Source of the DNA: Symbiodinium natans
Taxonomy: Eukaryota > Sar > Dinophyceae > Suessiales > Symbiodiniaceae
NCBI GenBank assembly: GCA_905221605.1
Contig: CAJNDS010002755.1
Location: 227,501 to 291,500, forward strand
Length of the DNA stretch: 64,000 bases
Reading direction: 5' to 3'
Shown here: positions 36,096-46,141 of the stretch, piece after piece
Layout of the letters: each line of letters opens with the position of its first letter
Numbering within the stretch: the stretch's first letter is position 1
Made by a program: the position numbers and the translations under genes
Notes under the pieces: model-generated
The model's input: only the letters and a program-made list of their open reading frames with translations
Databases searched by the model: none
Told to the model about the DNA's origin: nothing

Positions 36096-37082
36096 ATGGC
36101 TGACGAAGGGGATCACCAGCTTGCTCTGGCCTCCGAGCCAGGGGATGCTTCCCCTGCCAAGAGGCAACGACAAGTCATCCAGACCACTGATTCTGATCTT
36201 GCTACCACAATCCATAATGCCATCTCCGCTTCCTTGGCATCGCAGCTTGCTGTTCATCTTGACCCCATCACCCATTCCCTCCGATGCTTACAGGATGGGC
36301 AGGTCGCCCAGGATCAGAAGATGTCAGACATGGAGAGGGAGAATGCAATGACGCGAGTCTCCATCACAGAGATGGATGAGGCCCACACCAAAAGGATGGA
36401 CGGTCTGCAAGCGGAGATCTTGGAGTTGCAAAAGAAGATCAGTGAGTCCGCGCCGGTGTCTCCCACCAGTCCGGGGATGTCCCGTGACTATCGAGCAGTC
36501 CCGCCTGTCGAGGAGGAGTCCTTTGACCTTGTTGTTGGTGGTTGGAAGGCTGGGAGGTCAAGAGAGTCTGTGTCCGAGCAGTTAAATTCCATTCTGAGTG
36601 CGCATGGGCTCTCTGAGAGCGTGCAGAAGATTGATTTGTTTGGCAGGAAGCCAGAAGCAGGCAAAATTGTGCTCTGTGGAAACTCCTGTGCTACAAATGA
36701 GGCCAAGCGGGATGCCCAGATAAGCTCAAGAGACGCCATCCGTGCAGTGTTGCCAGAATCATGGTGGGTGACTCTGGACAAGCCCCCGTACATGCGCAAG
36801 ATATGCAAAGCCATCGCCATGTTGAGTCACTTTCTTGAGTCGAAACTCGGTCTTGCTAAGAAGGATCTGGTTGTGGGTTCGTGGAATCGGGCTCGCACGT
36901 TCTTGGGAGAGAGTCAGATAACCCGAAGGTTGACAGAAGCAGCGGTCTCTCAGCATGAGAAAATCATCCTGAGTGATGCGAAGACGTCGGTGACTGTTGC
37001 TGCTGACCTCCAACAGATCGCAGCCTTTACAAACCGTACAGTGGAGGATGTTGCTGTGCTGTGGAGGGTACATTTCGCATGA
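36096..37082 (+). CDS. LINE ORF1 protein
   Basis: The 328-aa product has a coiled-coil segment (about residues 75-125, ERENAMTRVSITEMDEAHTK) followed by a conserved-looking region (about 145-260) with FDLVVGGWKAG, KIVLCGN and WWVTLDKPPYMRKICKA, possibly an RRM-like RNA-binding fold (inference). The coiled coil plus RNA-binding layout is typical of ORF1 chaperones that coat LINE RNA. ATG 36096 lies in TCAAAATGGCT. The ORF ends with TGA at 37080-37082, and ORF2 continues in the same frame. Confidence 0.8.
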   Translation: MADEGDHQLALASEPGDASPAKRQRQVIQTTDSDLATTIHNAISASLASQLAVHLDPITHSLRCLQDGQVAQDQKMSDMERENAMTRVSITEMDEAHTKRMDGLQAEILELQKKISESAPVSPTSPGMSRDYRAVPPVEEESFDLVVGGWKAGRSRESVSEQLNSILSAHGLSESVQKIDLFGRKPEAGKIVLCGNSCATNEAKRDAQISSRDAIRAVLPESWWVTLDKPPYMRKICKAIAMLSHFLESKLGLAKKDLVVGSWNRARTFLGESQITRRLTEAAVSQHEKIILSDAKTSVTVAADLQQIAAFTNRTVEDVAVLWRVHFA

Positions 37083-40000
37083 CTTGGAAACAATTCTGTT
37101 TCACCATTGCTTGAAACGCAGCGCCACCAGAATTCTCTCTTACAGCTCATTTCCTGGAATACTCAAGGTAAATCCTGGACCCGGACTCTGCAAGTTCTTG
37201 AAGACGCAGAGGTTGATTCCCACATTGTTGCTTTGCAGGAGTGCTCTGCTCCCAAGGGTGATGCAGAATGCAGGCCTCGTGATGACGACAGTAATGCAGT
37301 TGCATGTCAGGTGGCAGTGGGCTTTGTGGTTTTCACATGCAGGCCCAGTGGGTGTCACCGTCAATTAGCCTTTTGTTTTGATGAGATGTGGGAGGGGCAA
37401 TGGAGCAGGTTTCAAGTCGGCCACTCCCATGTTTCAGTTCACGTCCAACTGATGCAGCGACAGGTTGTGTTGGTCAATGCTCATTTGCCGCACTCAGGGC
37501 GGCCCCACGATGATATGTTACAGGCGTGCGATAGCCTTGTGTCTTCTCTCATGCCGTTAGTGGACAAGCAGCTGCCTATTGTATTCCTTGGGGACTTGAA
37601 TTTTGATCTTCACCGGGAGGAAGCGTCTTCTGAGAGAGGTTTTGCTGTGCTAAGCATGCTGGAAATGCTTGGGGTTGCCACCCTTTCTCGAAACAAAGAT
37701 GTGACATGGAGACATAAAACCTTGGACTATGTCCTTTGCAATAATTCCTTTGCATCTCTGGTGCATCATGTGAACCCTGAGGACGAGGGGCCTTGGGGTG
37801 ACTATGTTGTCAGGCCTGATCTTCAAAGCATGTTGGGAGTTGACCATGCTTGTGTGATGTGTGACGCATTGCTCCCTATGCTGGTGCCATCATGCCGCAA
37901 GAAGAGGTCAGCGTACTGGTCACGGATTCCGCGAAAAATGTATGTCAACAGGCCAGATGAGGTTGAAGCCTTCTGCAAGTCGGCCTCTTTGGAGCAGCCC
38001 TTCAATGACCGCTTGACATCGTTGAAATCCCTTGCTGGTCGTGCTACGGTCCCGCGCCGGTCCTTAAGATATGTTGACCCTCCTGAGGTCAAGAGCATGC
38101 TCAGGACAAGGTCCACGTGCTTCGAGCCGGCCAAGAGGAAGAAGTTGTCTTTTGACATTTCAAAAGCCCGAGCTGCAGCGAAGCAAGCTTGGAACCGTGA
38201 GTTGGTTGATAGGGCGGCCAGTGGAGACTGGGTTGCCAGAAAACACATCACCAAGCGTGACAGCTTGCATGCTGCGTTGTGGCCCATGGTGATGTTGCAT
38301 GGTGGAGATAAGGGCAAGGTGGTTGATCTTGTTGCCGAGCATTTTCGTGCTAAGTTTGGAAGTGATGCCCACGTTGATGTGTCTGGTGTTTTGGCTGGTT
38401 TGTGCGATGCAGACGAGGGGCTCTTCTCTGTCGGGGAGATCTCTGACTGCTTGTCCTCGATGAAAGCGAATAAAACCCCGGGAGTGTCAAAAATCAGTGT
38501 GGAGCTCTTCAAGTCCATGGCTGTCCATGAGGGAGGCTTGCAGAGCTTGAAACACATCCTCGATGATATTCTGCAGGATCCGCTCCTGCTCATGCAGCAG
38601 GACTTGTTGACTGGATGGGTGATCCTCCTGCCGAAAAAGCTTCAAGTTCTCGATGCAGCTATGCTGCGCCCCATTGTGCTCGGCGAGGTCCTGGTCAAAC
38701 TGTTGGCGAAGTTGTGTATTCGGCGGTTGCTAGCCACGTGGCCCACACCCAAGTCCTGTTTTGGCTCGGTGCGGGGCCGGGGAGTGGCGGATGCTGCGTT
38801 TCTGACTTCTGTTGCTGTCAGGGAAGCTGTCATCATGGGGGCTCCTGTGGTGGCAGTGAAATTGGATATCTCGGGGGCGTATGACAGTCTGAAGATTTCG
38901 GCTGTGCTCCAATGGTTGGCGAAGCGATGGAGTAGCTCTACTGGCAAGTCTGCCAAAGTCATTCAGCACATTCTGTCCCATTCAACCTTGGTTTTTCATT
39001 TGTTCGACCAGGAGTGGACTCAAGTTCAGTGCGTTGGCACGCAGCAAGGTGCGACACATTCACCGGTGCTTTTTAGCTACCTCGTCTCGGACAGATTTGA
39101 TGTCCTGACAGAGTCGTGGGAAGCTGACGGTGAGTCCCCTCCGTTTTATGCGGGGCCATTCAGTATGTGGGGCATCTGGTTTGTGGATGACACTACACTT
39201 TTCTTCTTGAACCCCTCTCAGTTTGGGAGGTTAATGCCGACTGTCGTATCTACGTTGGCTAGTTTGGGCTTGCGCATCAATGTCAAGAAAACATGTACTC
39301 TGGGCTTGACTGCACCTGGGAATTTGGAGTGTTTGCCAGGCCTGCCTCACGAGTTGCAGGCAAGATTTGTTGGCATCATGTTGAGGTTTCAGGATGACGA
39401 CACAAGTATCATGTCCGATCTTATGCGGAGGGCGATGGCAGCTTATGTCTCTAACAAGATCTTGTTGGGTCACCTCGGAGTGTCGAGACGAAAGCGCCTC
39501 CAGATGTTTTCTTCGCTGGTTACCTCGGCCATCAGGTGGTTATTGTGCGTTGTTCCTGCCAGTGATGCAAATTTCAGAAAGCTTCGTGTTGGCCATGTCA
39601 CTTTGATCAGTTGGATGCTGAGAGTTGCAGCTCATTTCAGCAATCCTGTTCCTGAGGGTATTTCTCACTCTCGCCACGCGTGTAAGCTCTGGCTGTGGTG
39701 CTATTCAGAGAGGTGGGATCACTTGCATGCTCGTATGGTGTGGGATTGGGCTGGTCATGTTTTCCGGCGTGACAGAGAGGGCATGATGTCTCAGGCTGTG
39801 CTCCATTTTCGATCTTCAGTTAGACTACAAGGTGCCAGGGCGGCGAGGACTGGACCTCAAAACTTTGGGCATCGCAGGTTGCTCTCATTCCTGGAGCAGC
39901 GAGGCATCCAACCTGTCACGGCCCATGACAGGCAGCTATGGGCGTCCTACCTTCCTGATTGGCTGAGCTCATGTGGAATGGGAGATCTCGAGTGTCGGTA

Positions 40001-40385
40001 CAATGTCCAGTGGGTCTCTGAGAGCCATCACTTGGGGAGACGTTGGCGTGATGTACAGGGCACTTTTCTTGGGCAAGAAATTTGGATTGTAAGTCGGCGG
40101 CCGGATGGAACCCTGATTCTCAGCACGCTGCGGCGATGTGATGGCTGGCTGCATTGGGAGACGCATGACTCAGGCTTGATGAATGTGTGTGCAGTGGTTG
40201 TGACCAACCTTCTGAGCAGGACGTTTTCGGTGAGACTGTTGATTGCAGGAGAGTTTCAGTCAGTCTGCAAGGCTCAGTGCCCGTGTTTCAGTCGAGACCT
40301 GGCGGCCCAAAGTGTGGTTGTCGAGGTCAGTTCTTGTCCCATGGAGTGGGCTAGGCGAATGAGGGAGGTTCTGCGGTCATTTTGA
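37083..40385 (+). CDS. LINE ORF2: EEP endonuclease + reverse transcriptase
   Basis: Counting from the TTG at 37107, the endonuclease shows SWN (16-18), QE (44-45), NAHLPH (124-129), GDLNFD (162-167), TWRHKTLDYV (200-209) and the catalytic VDH (245-247). The reverse transcriptase has RPIVLGEVL, KLDISGAYDS (about 585), TQQGATHSPVL (about 644) and FVDD (about 691). The C-terminal part has WAGHVFRRDR. The first in-frame ATG is residue 94 (37386), after two endonuclease motifs, so an AUG start would lose the nuclease. The frame is open from the codon after the ORF1 TGA. It nicks the target and primes reverse transcription there. Confidence 0.9.
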   Translation, partial: LGNNSVSPLLETQRHQNSLLQLISWNTQGKSWTRTLQVLEDAEVDSHIVALQECSAPKGDAECRPRDDDSNAVACQVAVGFVVFTCRPSGCHRQLAFCFDEMWEGQWSRFQVGHSHVSVHVQLMQRQVVLVNAHLPHSGRPHDDMLQACDSLVSSLMPLVDKQLPIVFLGDLNFDLHREEASSERGFAVLSMLEMLGVATLSRNKDVTWRHKTLDYVLCNNSFASLVHHVNPEDEGPWGDYVVRPDLQSMLGVDHACVMCDALLPMLVPSCRKKRSAYWSRIPRKMYVNRPDEVEAFCKSASLEQPFNDRLTSLKSLAGRATVPRRSLRYVDPPEVKSMLRTRSTCFEPAKRKKLSFDISKARAAAKQAWNRELVDRAASGDWVARKHITKRDSLHAALWPMVMLHGGDKGKVVDLVAEHFRAKFGSDAHVDVSGVLAGLCDADEGLFSVGEISDCLSSMKANKTPGVSKISVELFKSMAVHEGGLQSLKHILDDILQDPLLLMQQDLLTGWVILLPKKLQVLDAAMLRPIVLGEVLVKLLAKLCIRRLLATWPTPKSCFGSVRGRGVADAAFLTSVAVREAVIMGAPVVAVKLDISGAYDSLKISAVLQWLAKRWSSSTGKSAKVIQHILSHSTLVFHLFDQEWTQVQCVGTQQGATHSPVLFSYLVSDRFDVLTESWEADGESPPFYAGPFSMWGIWFVDDTTLFFLNPSQFGRLMPTVVSTLASLGLRINVKKTCTLGLTAPGNLECLPGLPHELQARFVGIMLRFQDDDTSIMSDLMRRAMAAYVSNKILLGHLGVSRRKRLQMFSSLVTSAIRWLLCVVPASDANFRKLRVGHVTLISWMLRVAAHFSNPVPEGISHSRHACKLWLWCYSERWDHLHARMVWDWAGHVFRRDREGMMSQAVLHFRSSVRLQGARAARTGPQNFGHRRLLSFLEQRGIQPVTAHDRQLWASYLPDWLSSCGMGDLECRYNVQWVSESHHLGRRWRDVQGTFLGQEIWIVSRRPDGTLILSTLRRCDGWLHWETHDSGLMNVCAVVVTNLLSRTFSVRLLIAGEFQSVCKAQCPCFSRDLAAQSVVVEVSSCPMEWARRMREVLRSF

Positions 40386-40459
40386 GCCTCCTGAGAGCCC
40401 GGCCTGCTCTTCGTGCCCTTGCGTAGCAAGACCCTAGGGGATGGCGCGGCAGAGAGAGA

Positions 40460-40472
40460 GAAGCAGGGGATC
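40460..40472. repeat. Target-site duplication, 3' copy
   Basis: Exact copy of GAAGCAGGGGATC at 36030-36042, directly after the AG-rich tail of the LINE. Confidence 0.8.
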
Positions 40473-40483
40473 TCCCTTTTTGT

Positions 40484-40642
40484 ATGGGCGCTTCTGAGGT
40501 TTATGTCAAGCCCGACTCCTCCAAGTACCTGGCATACAGCGCGGCGAGGCGCTCCTGGCAGGTCTCACGCTCCTTGGGGCCCTCGGGCTCTTACGCCTCC
40601 TGCCCCGGAGAGGCCCGCAGGGCTCAGTACAGCGATATGTAA
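40484..40642 (+). CDS. Short open frame, possible exon
   Basis: MGASEVYVKPDSSKYLAYSA, then ARRSWQ at a possible CAG|GTCTCA donor; otherwise 52 aa to TAA. It has a pyrimidine-rich stretch just upstream and sits 12 bp after the LINE duplication. No family recognised. Confidence 0.3.
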   Translation: MGASEVYVKPDSSKYLAYSAARRSWQVSRSLGPSGSYASCPGEARRAQYSDM

Positions 40643-40704
40643 CAGGAGCTCTGCATCTTCAACGGTTCAACGTAGCAGCAATAGATACCATAAGAAAGTG
40701 TAAC

Positions 40705-41409
40705 ATGATAGAGAGAGTGTCAGATGCAGCCCTGGAGGATGCAAGCCCGACTGCTCTCAAGCTGGCATGCAACATTGGTACACGGACGGAGCAGGGCCTT
40801 CAAATCCTTGATGTTCCTCTCCCGACGTCTCTGCACGTGTCTGGAGCAGCTGCGCGAGGCTTGGATTTTCAGGGGGAGTTTTGCCTCCAGCAGGTGACTG
40901 AAAACATTGTCCTTGGACGATCTGTGAGCACTCCGGTTTACCAACTGTCGGCATCATCCCCTTGCGGAGATGGGCCAGCAGACGGAACAACAATACTTCG
41001 ACTTGAGTCGACGTCCTGGGCCTTCATGCGCTCCACCTGCGAGAATCCTCCGTGCGATGAGAAGCCCATCACTCTGGCGGCCTGTGACAGTCAAGTGCTC
41101 CGCCCTGACCGGCTTACAGCTGACTGCTTTGGCTTCCGAGCAGATGAGTTCAGCATTGTGCCTGCGTGCGCACGAGATGCTCCACTGTCCGTGGAGGTGG
41201 CAGGCCCTTCGAAAGGTCCAGGCAGCCAAGAGCGCGGCGAATACCGCCGGACCTTTGACCTGGCAGGGCGACCTGCTTACGAGAAACCGGACGAGTCCCG
41301 GCACCTGTCTCGCAGCTGCAATCGTGACATTGACATTGTCACCCCCCACTCCAAAAAGGATTCTATACCAAATGTAGAGATGATGGGGATGTGGAAGATT
41401 TTCTCGTGA
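40705..41409 (+). CDS. GRPxY-module protein segment
   Basis: This 234-aa frame holds two copies of a second repeated module. Copy one (about 48-118) reads LHVSGAAARGLDFQGEFCL, then GRSVSTPVYQL and ILRLESTSWAFM. Copy two (about 173-195) reads ERGEYRRTFDLAGRPAYEKP. The pattern is G-x-Y/F...G-R-P-x-Y, then a hydrophobic strand ending S-W-x-L/F. I have met this pattern in dinoflagellate proteins but know no Pfam name. It is likely part of a longer spliced gene with the exons at 42.9-46.5 kb, and introns may be included in the frame near its end. Confidence 0.5.
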   Translation: MIERVSDAALEDASPTALKLACNIGTRTEQGLQILDVPLPTSLHVSGAAARGLDFQGEFCLQQVTENIVLGRSVSTPVYQLSASSPCGDGPADGTTILRLESTSWAFMRSTCENPPCDEKPITLAACDSQVLRPDRLTADCFGFRADEFSIVPACARDAPLSVEVAGPSKGPGSQERGEYRRTFDLAGRPAYEKPDESRHLSRSCNRDIDIVTPHSKKDSIPNVEMMGMWKIFS

Positions 41410-41571
41410 TCCCGCTTTGCCGTCCGAAGGTTTTACAGCCCAGATTTGGGGGGCTGGCAGCTTTCTGCTGCCAAGGGGCTGGGCACAGGAACTGCACACT
41501 CCGCAGCTTGCGCCTGCACCCCTCAGGAGCTGCAGGGTCCATGGCAGGTCGGGAGTCGCTAAAGAAGTTTC

Positions 41572-41607
41572 GTGTGTGTGTGTGTGTGTGTGTGTATGCG
41601 CGCGCGT
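41572..41607. repeat. (GT)n plus CG-rich microsatellite
   Basis: A run of about 12 GT units passes into GCGCGCG. Frames through it give Cys-Val or His-Thr repeats and are ignored. Confidence 0.9.
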
Positions 41608-41699
41608 GCGAGTGCATTTTTCTGGGCTTGATTGATCCACGCATCATGCGCCTTCAGAGGTGCTCGATGACCAAGGCCGACCACAAGAAGTGCCGCTAG

Positions 41700-42909
41700 T
41701 CGTTGCTGCGAGGCCGCCTCCGCCACGGCTGACCTTCACTGGTTGGCCGCCACACTTGGCTCACTTCGCTGGTGCCTTGCCTCAAGACCCCCGCCCAGCT
41801 GACCAATGCCCGTCAAGGGATGGCAGCCACAGGTGACGACGATGTTTTATGCATCTGCGAGCAAGCCCCAGAGCAAAGCAGAGCAAAATGTCAACTGAGA
41901 TGATTATGAGCTGGTCGACTTCGGCTCGTATGGCTTGAGTGGCAGGCCATCGTACGTCCTCGCATTGCCACCTTGCTGCACTTCCCGATGCAGTACTACT
42001 GCAGTACTCGTACTAGGAGCACAGGAAAGTGTCCTGCCGCTAGCGCTAGGCCAGCTTAGGGAGCAGCGTTGTGCAATGTCGTACATTCCTGGCCTCAAGC
42101 AGCCAGATTCTGCAAGCAGGCCACAGCAACCCTAGCTAGTTCCTGAACCAACGAACACTGTTGCTGCCAAGAAGCGGCCGTTCGGTGCGGGCTTCCTGCC
42201 TGAAGTTTCCGCTGCCGGGCTGTGAGGGCACAAGCGCTTACCTCAACTTTGCCACCGTTACTTGGTGAAGTTATCGGAGTGATTTTCGAGTGACTCGAAG
42301 TGCAGGCAAGCCGGATGCAAGTATTTGTGCTGGGCAGGTCTCTTTCAACTTACTCTCTTCCGAGTGGCAGCTTTCGCTTCAAGGGCAGACTCTGGCGGCA
42401 GCTGCTTCGGAGATGGAACCACCTCAAGGTGTAGCCGCCGCCGCATTCCCTATCTGTGAAGCTCCGTGTGAAGCTCCGGCGAAGCTCCGTGTGAAGCTGT
42501 TGTACTCAAGATTGTACGCAACTCAGCAACTTGAGAGTTCCGTGTAAACTACCCGTAAACTACCCTTCGGCCGCAGGCGCGTTGCAGTGGCACTTGGACC
42601 TTTTCTCCAAGCGCATTTGCATGCCGCTACCTTCCTTACAGCTTGTGGAGGAGCTCTGGGCGCCGTCAGCTTCCTGGATACAACCGGATACAAACTCGAC
42701 ATAATTAGTCAGTATATAATTATATATAGCTTAATTATTCATAAGAAAGTCAAATAGAGTCACTTGCAGCTGTCCTGTGAGTCCTGAACTTGGCACAATG
42801 TGGGCCATGTGCCACGTGAGCACTTCTGCATCGTACGAGTGGTCGCACGGGGTCTCGTGCTGTGAGGCCGTATTAGTTTCTGGGTGGATGGGAGTTATCA
42901 ACGCCGCAG
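41700..42909. other. Intron-like DNA, AT-rich in part
   Basis: No exon is fixed. GAAGCTCCGTGTGAAGCTCC is repeated near 42470, and a very AT-rich patch (TATATAATTATATATAG) lies near 42712-42730. Confidence 0.4.
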
Positions 42910-43001
42910 TGAATGGAGAGTATCTTCGGAGACCTGAAGACCATCAAGGTCGGCCATGGTACATGAAATCCACAGGATCGGCGAACCTCTTCTACAGCCA
43001 G
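42910..43001 (+). CDS. GRPxY-module exon
   Basis: GCCGCAG| precedes NGEYLRRPEDHQGRPWYMKS, then ANLFYSQ, and CAG|GCCGG gives a GC donor in phase 0. It matches the module at 41233 and 44010. Confidence 0.55.
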
Positions 43002-43959
43002 GCCGGTTTTTTCCACACAAAGTGTCTATGAGCAGCGCGGTTTAGCGTGTAGTCGTTTGTTTTTAGCTCAATCTCAAGAAGTCCCAAGAGGGAGCGACTG
43101 ACCGAGGCCCGAGCTGCTTGGGTCATCTCCCGCAGCGAACCAACATCGCAACAGGGGTTCATGGCTACATGCCCGGAGCCGCATGCCCGAAATCCTTCGC
43201 GTCTCCCGCGCTGCTGGGCAGCCCATGCACGCCAGCAGTTGAGGGTTGTGGAAGCATGCCCTGTTATACGATGGCGCGTGCCACTGCCGCCGACTTTGCT
43301 CCGGTCTTGCCCAGACGACACAACGAACCAGCTGAACCAGTCTGACCATAAATGAAATCCCTCGAGGGAAGATGAGGCCTACTTTGTGTTGGGCGCTCTT
43401 GGTTAAATTTTGTGTCCGCTGCGCATGTGTATCAGCTGGCCTAAGATGAGAATCGTGTCTGTAGCTGTAGTCCATGAAAGTGTGAACATGCGGGGGCTCT
43501 GAAAGAGGAGCGAAAAGAACTCAAATGGGGGCTGAAACGTTTCTGAACGTGTTTTCGGCTGATGTGCAACACGGCCTATGACGGCTTTAGGTGCCAACAG
43601 GGCTGATCCTTGCCCCTGCCTGTGACCTGAGAACCGGTGAAGTCGGAGGGAGGATTGCGCAAAAAGGGATCCTGTTCTGCAGCTTGGTCCTATGGGAGTT
43701 TTGCCGAGCCCAAGATTTCGGGGCACTTAAAGAGGACTCTGATGGCGGTGGAGCCATTGGGAGGATCTGCGAAAGACAAACAAGCTGGGAGGAGTGCCAA
43801 GCCAAAACGTTTCAGCATGGGTTTCCAACATTTTCCCACTGCGCTCGGCCGACTTGGCTGGCTCGCACGGATCTGTGAGCTCCCTAGTTAGTTTCAAAAG
43901 TCTCAGGCTGCTGGACCGTGGGCATCTCCTATGCGGCAGGCATGCTTGTGGAGGCACTG

Positions 43960-44230
43960 GCGCCGGCGGATGGCCTCCACTTACAAGGTGCGCCATCGGG
44001 CCTGTCGGGCCCGTCCTGCAACGGATATTTTATGAAGACGGGCGAGCTCCACAAGCGCGCCGTCTACAGACAAGTGCAAGAGGATGCAGGCCTTGGCACA
44101 TCTTCACTGACAGCAGCATGCCAGATTGGATTGAGCGCATTTGCACGTGGCATATGCATGACGCTGGAAGGGGTGCAGCGCTGCTCCCTGTTCTACAAGA
44201 CATCTGAAAATTCCTGGGTTTTGGCCCTTG
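43960..44230 (+). CDS. GRPxY-module, two exons around a 105-bp intron
   Basis: The first part reads GPSCNGYFMKTGELHKRAVY then RQ. A GT-AG intron (44074-44178) in phase 0 joins it to RCSLFYKTSENSWVLAL, which ends at CTTG|GCAGAC. The join brings the second half (SLFYKTSENSWVLA) next to the first, as in the other copies. The intron is a multiple of three and has no in-frame stop, so the unspliced frame stays open to 44556. Confidence 0.55.
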
Positions 44231-44812
44231 GCAGACGCAATGATCGACCCCCTGGCGGAGCTGTGGCCCAACTGAAATTGGCTTTGGCACGGAATCTAAA
44301 ATTGTCTCAGAGATGTCACTTCAACCAGAACATCAGGTCCTTTTCAAAGCACTCACCGGCGGGCACAGCCCAGAAGCTGCCTTTGCCTTCGCAAAAATCC
44401 AGCAGCCAGGTCGGGCCCAAGATGTATCCAGATGTTGTGCTTGGTCGCAGCAGCTTCAGCAATGATTCCGACAATGTTCCGTTGGCTGCAGGATGGCAGT
44501 GGTCGGCCGACAACAAGTCTCACGGGCAGGTGCGAGGGCAACTCGTAGAGTCGTAGATTCAGATGTATCGTCCATCCACAACCACTGAACTTGCAGCCCT
44601 ACCTGGGACTCCCTGGACCCTACAGTCTCCGCTCCGGGAACAGTGGAATTGTCCAGGACACGTTTCCGATCCATCTCCGCCGGCTGAGCATCGGAGCCAG
44701 GTATGTGCTCGTCACATCTGACACGCACAAAGAGGCTCGCAGACCAGCTCCAGGAAAAGACAGGGCTCGGCACATGAGTCATGTGACACCCCTGCCCCCC
44801 GTTCCTGCACAG

Positions 44813-45185
44813 GCGCTGGATGGCTGGTACGCACGGGTGGGTGATGTTGACGGGCGCCCTGCGTACGCCCGCAAAGACGAAGACAAAAACATCTCGCTTG
44901 CTTACAGCAACGCGCGGCTTGGCAGCAAAGGAAAGCTCAAGTCCAAGGAGTTTCAAGCGAGAGAGAGAGAGAGGAGAGATGTTGAGTCTGCTCCTGAGGG
45001 ACGGGGACTGGCGCCTGACGAGCAATGGCTCCCTCCTGGCATTCAGCGCAGATGTACGTGCGGCGGTCCCGGAGCAGATCCGCACCTGGCGTGTGGCCAA
45101 TGGAAGCTTGGTCTTCGCAGAAGTGGCCTTGACCATCACAGTCGCGCAGCAGCAGGGAGGTCACATCAGAAATCAAGAGTCTTGA
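44813..45185 (+). CDS. GRPxY-module, two exons
   Basis: A strong acceptor (CCCCTGCCCCCCGTTCCTGC then ACAG) opens ALDGWYARVGDVDGRPAYAR, then NISLAYSNARL, with a GC donor at 44922. The second exon (from about 44974 or 44977) reads MLSLLLRDGDWRLTSNGSLL then AFSADVRAAVPEQIRTWRV and keeps phase. The intron would be only about 52 bp. The frame closes at 45183-45185, probably after another donor. Confidence 0.5.
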
Positions 45186-45837
45186 GCCTGGTCAGAGACA
45201 GGCACTTACTTGCAAGCTTAGATGCAGCTAAAATTGAGCCAGCTGAGGCAGCAGCGAGACGGAGTTTCTGCATGCTTGTGCTGTGCATGTCATGCATCCG
45301 AGAACTTCTGGCATGACAAGGGTATGAATGTGAGTTGGTCATCAACGCCGAGGTGAGCGAGATTGAGCAAGCTTAAACCTGGCGAGCAGAGGCAGTTCAG
45401 GACAAGGCCGCGGGTCTGCTTCCAGAAGGCTTTCTCGGCTTCTCAAGTTCGTGTGGGGGAAGCATCGCGACATACGATCGGACGACAAGCTTGGGAGCTT
45501 TTGGTGGATGGCACATCATCGGGCAGACACGAGAATCAGCGATCCATCAAGTGAGATGAAATGGCCGAGTTGAGCCTGCATCGCACTTCCATGTCTTAAA
45601 CACTGAACATTGGAGCCGTGAGATTGTTTGTGCGCTGCGGTTTGTCCGCACTTCTTTGTTTCCTCTATTATGCTTGACATCAGCATATAGTTCAGGTGCC
45701 TCCTCGATTCGCGTTCAGAATCCGGGATGGTGCCCAGCTCTTGCCCAGAATGCGGTAGTTCAGCTAGTTGCATTGGCATGTGCTGTGTTTGTTGCAGTGC
45801 GCGATTGGCTCAGTGCACACGGACTCACACATTCCAG

Positions 45838-46141
45838 GTATCGCGTTTGCGTTTGCGACGCAAGTGCTTCGATCCAGCGCAGCCAGGACGGAAGCATGAA
45901 CGTCACAACAGGTGCTCCCAGATGTAGGTTGGCCACATCTTTGCAGCTGCAACAGCCATCCGAACTGCAGGTGCAGTGGAGTCTGCTGGCATCATGGGAA
46001 CCAATTGTGCTTCCCGGCTCACTATTGATCCCTACTGCAAGCACGCCACGCAAGGTACAAGAGAACACAATTGCTCAGGACTCGCCCTCTCACTACATTC
46101 TCAATCCGGAACAAGGGCCGCTGACTTATGCGTGTTGGTGA
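45838..46141 (+). CDS. CYC module exon (YRVCVCDASAS)
   Basis: ACACATTCCAG| precedes YRVCVCDASASIQRSQDGSM. This is the eighth CYC/CWC core in the window (the 21072 exon carries only the second half) and the only one found downstream of the GRPxY modules. The open frame extends to 46141 but the exon may end earlier. Confidence 0.5.

Larger units (their letters stand above)
36043..40459 (+). mobile_element. Full-length LINE (non-LTR retrotransposon)
   Basis: A 4.4-kb element lies between perfect 13-bp direct repeats. It has a short 5' leader (36043-36095), ORF1, ORF2 with endonuclease and reverse transcriptase, and a 74-bp 3' UTR ending in GGCAGAGAGAGA in place of poly(A). Both ORFs are open and the duplication is undiverged, so the copy looks recent. 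No RNase H domain is obvious. It belongs to the apurinic-endonuclease (EEP) group of LINEs; the clade is not assigned. Confidence 0.88.

Noticed and set aside
37823-38593. 256-aa minus-strand frame
   Set aside because: Antisense to LINE ORF2, whose RT and endonuclease motifs are clear on the plus strand.
44456-45139. 227-aa minus-strand frame
   Set aside because: Opposite to exons carrying the GRPxY module with a strong plus-strand acceptor.
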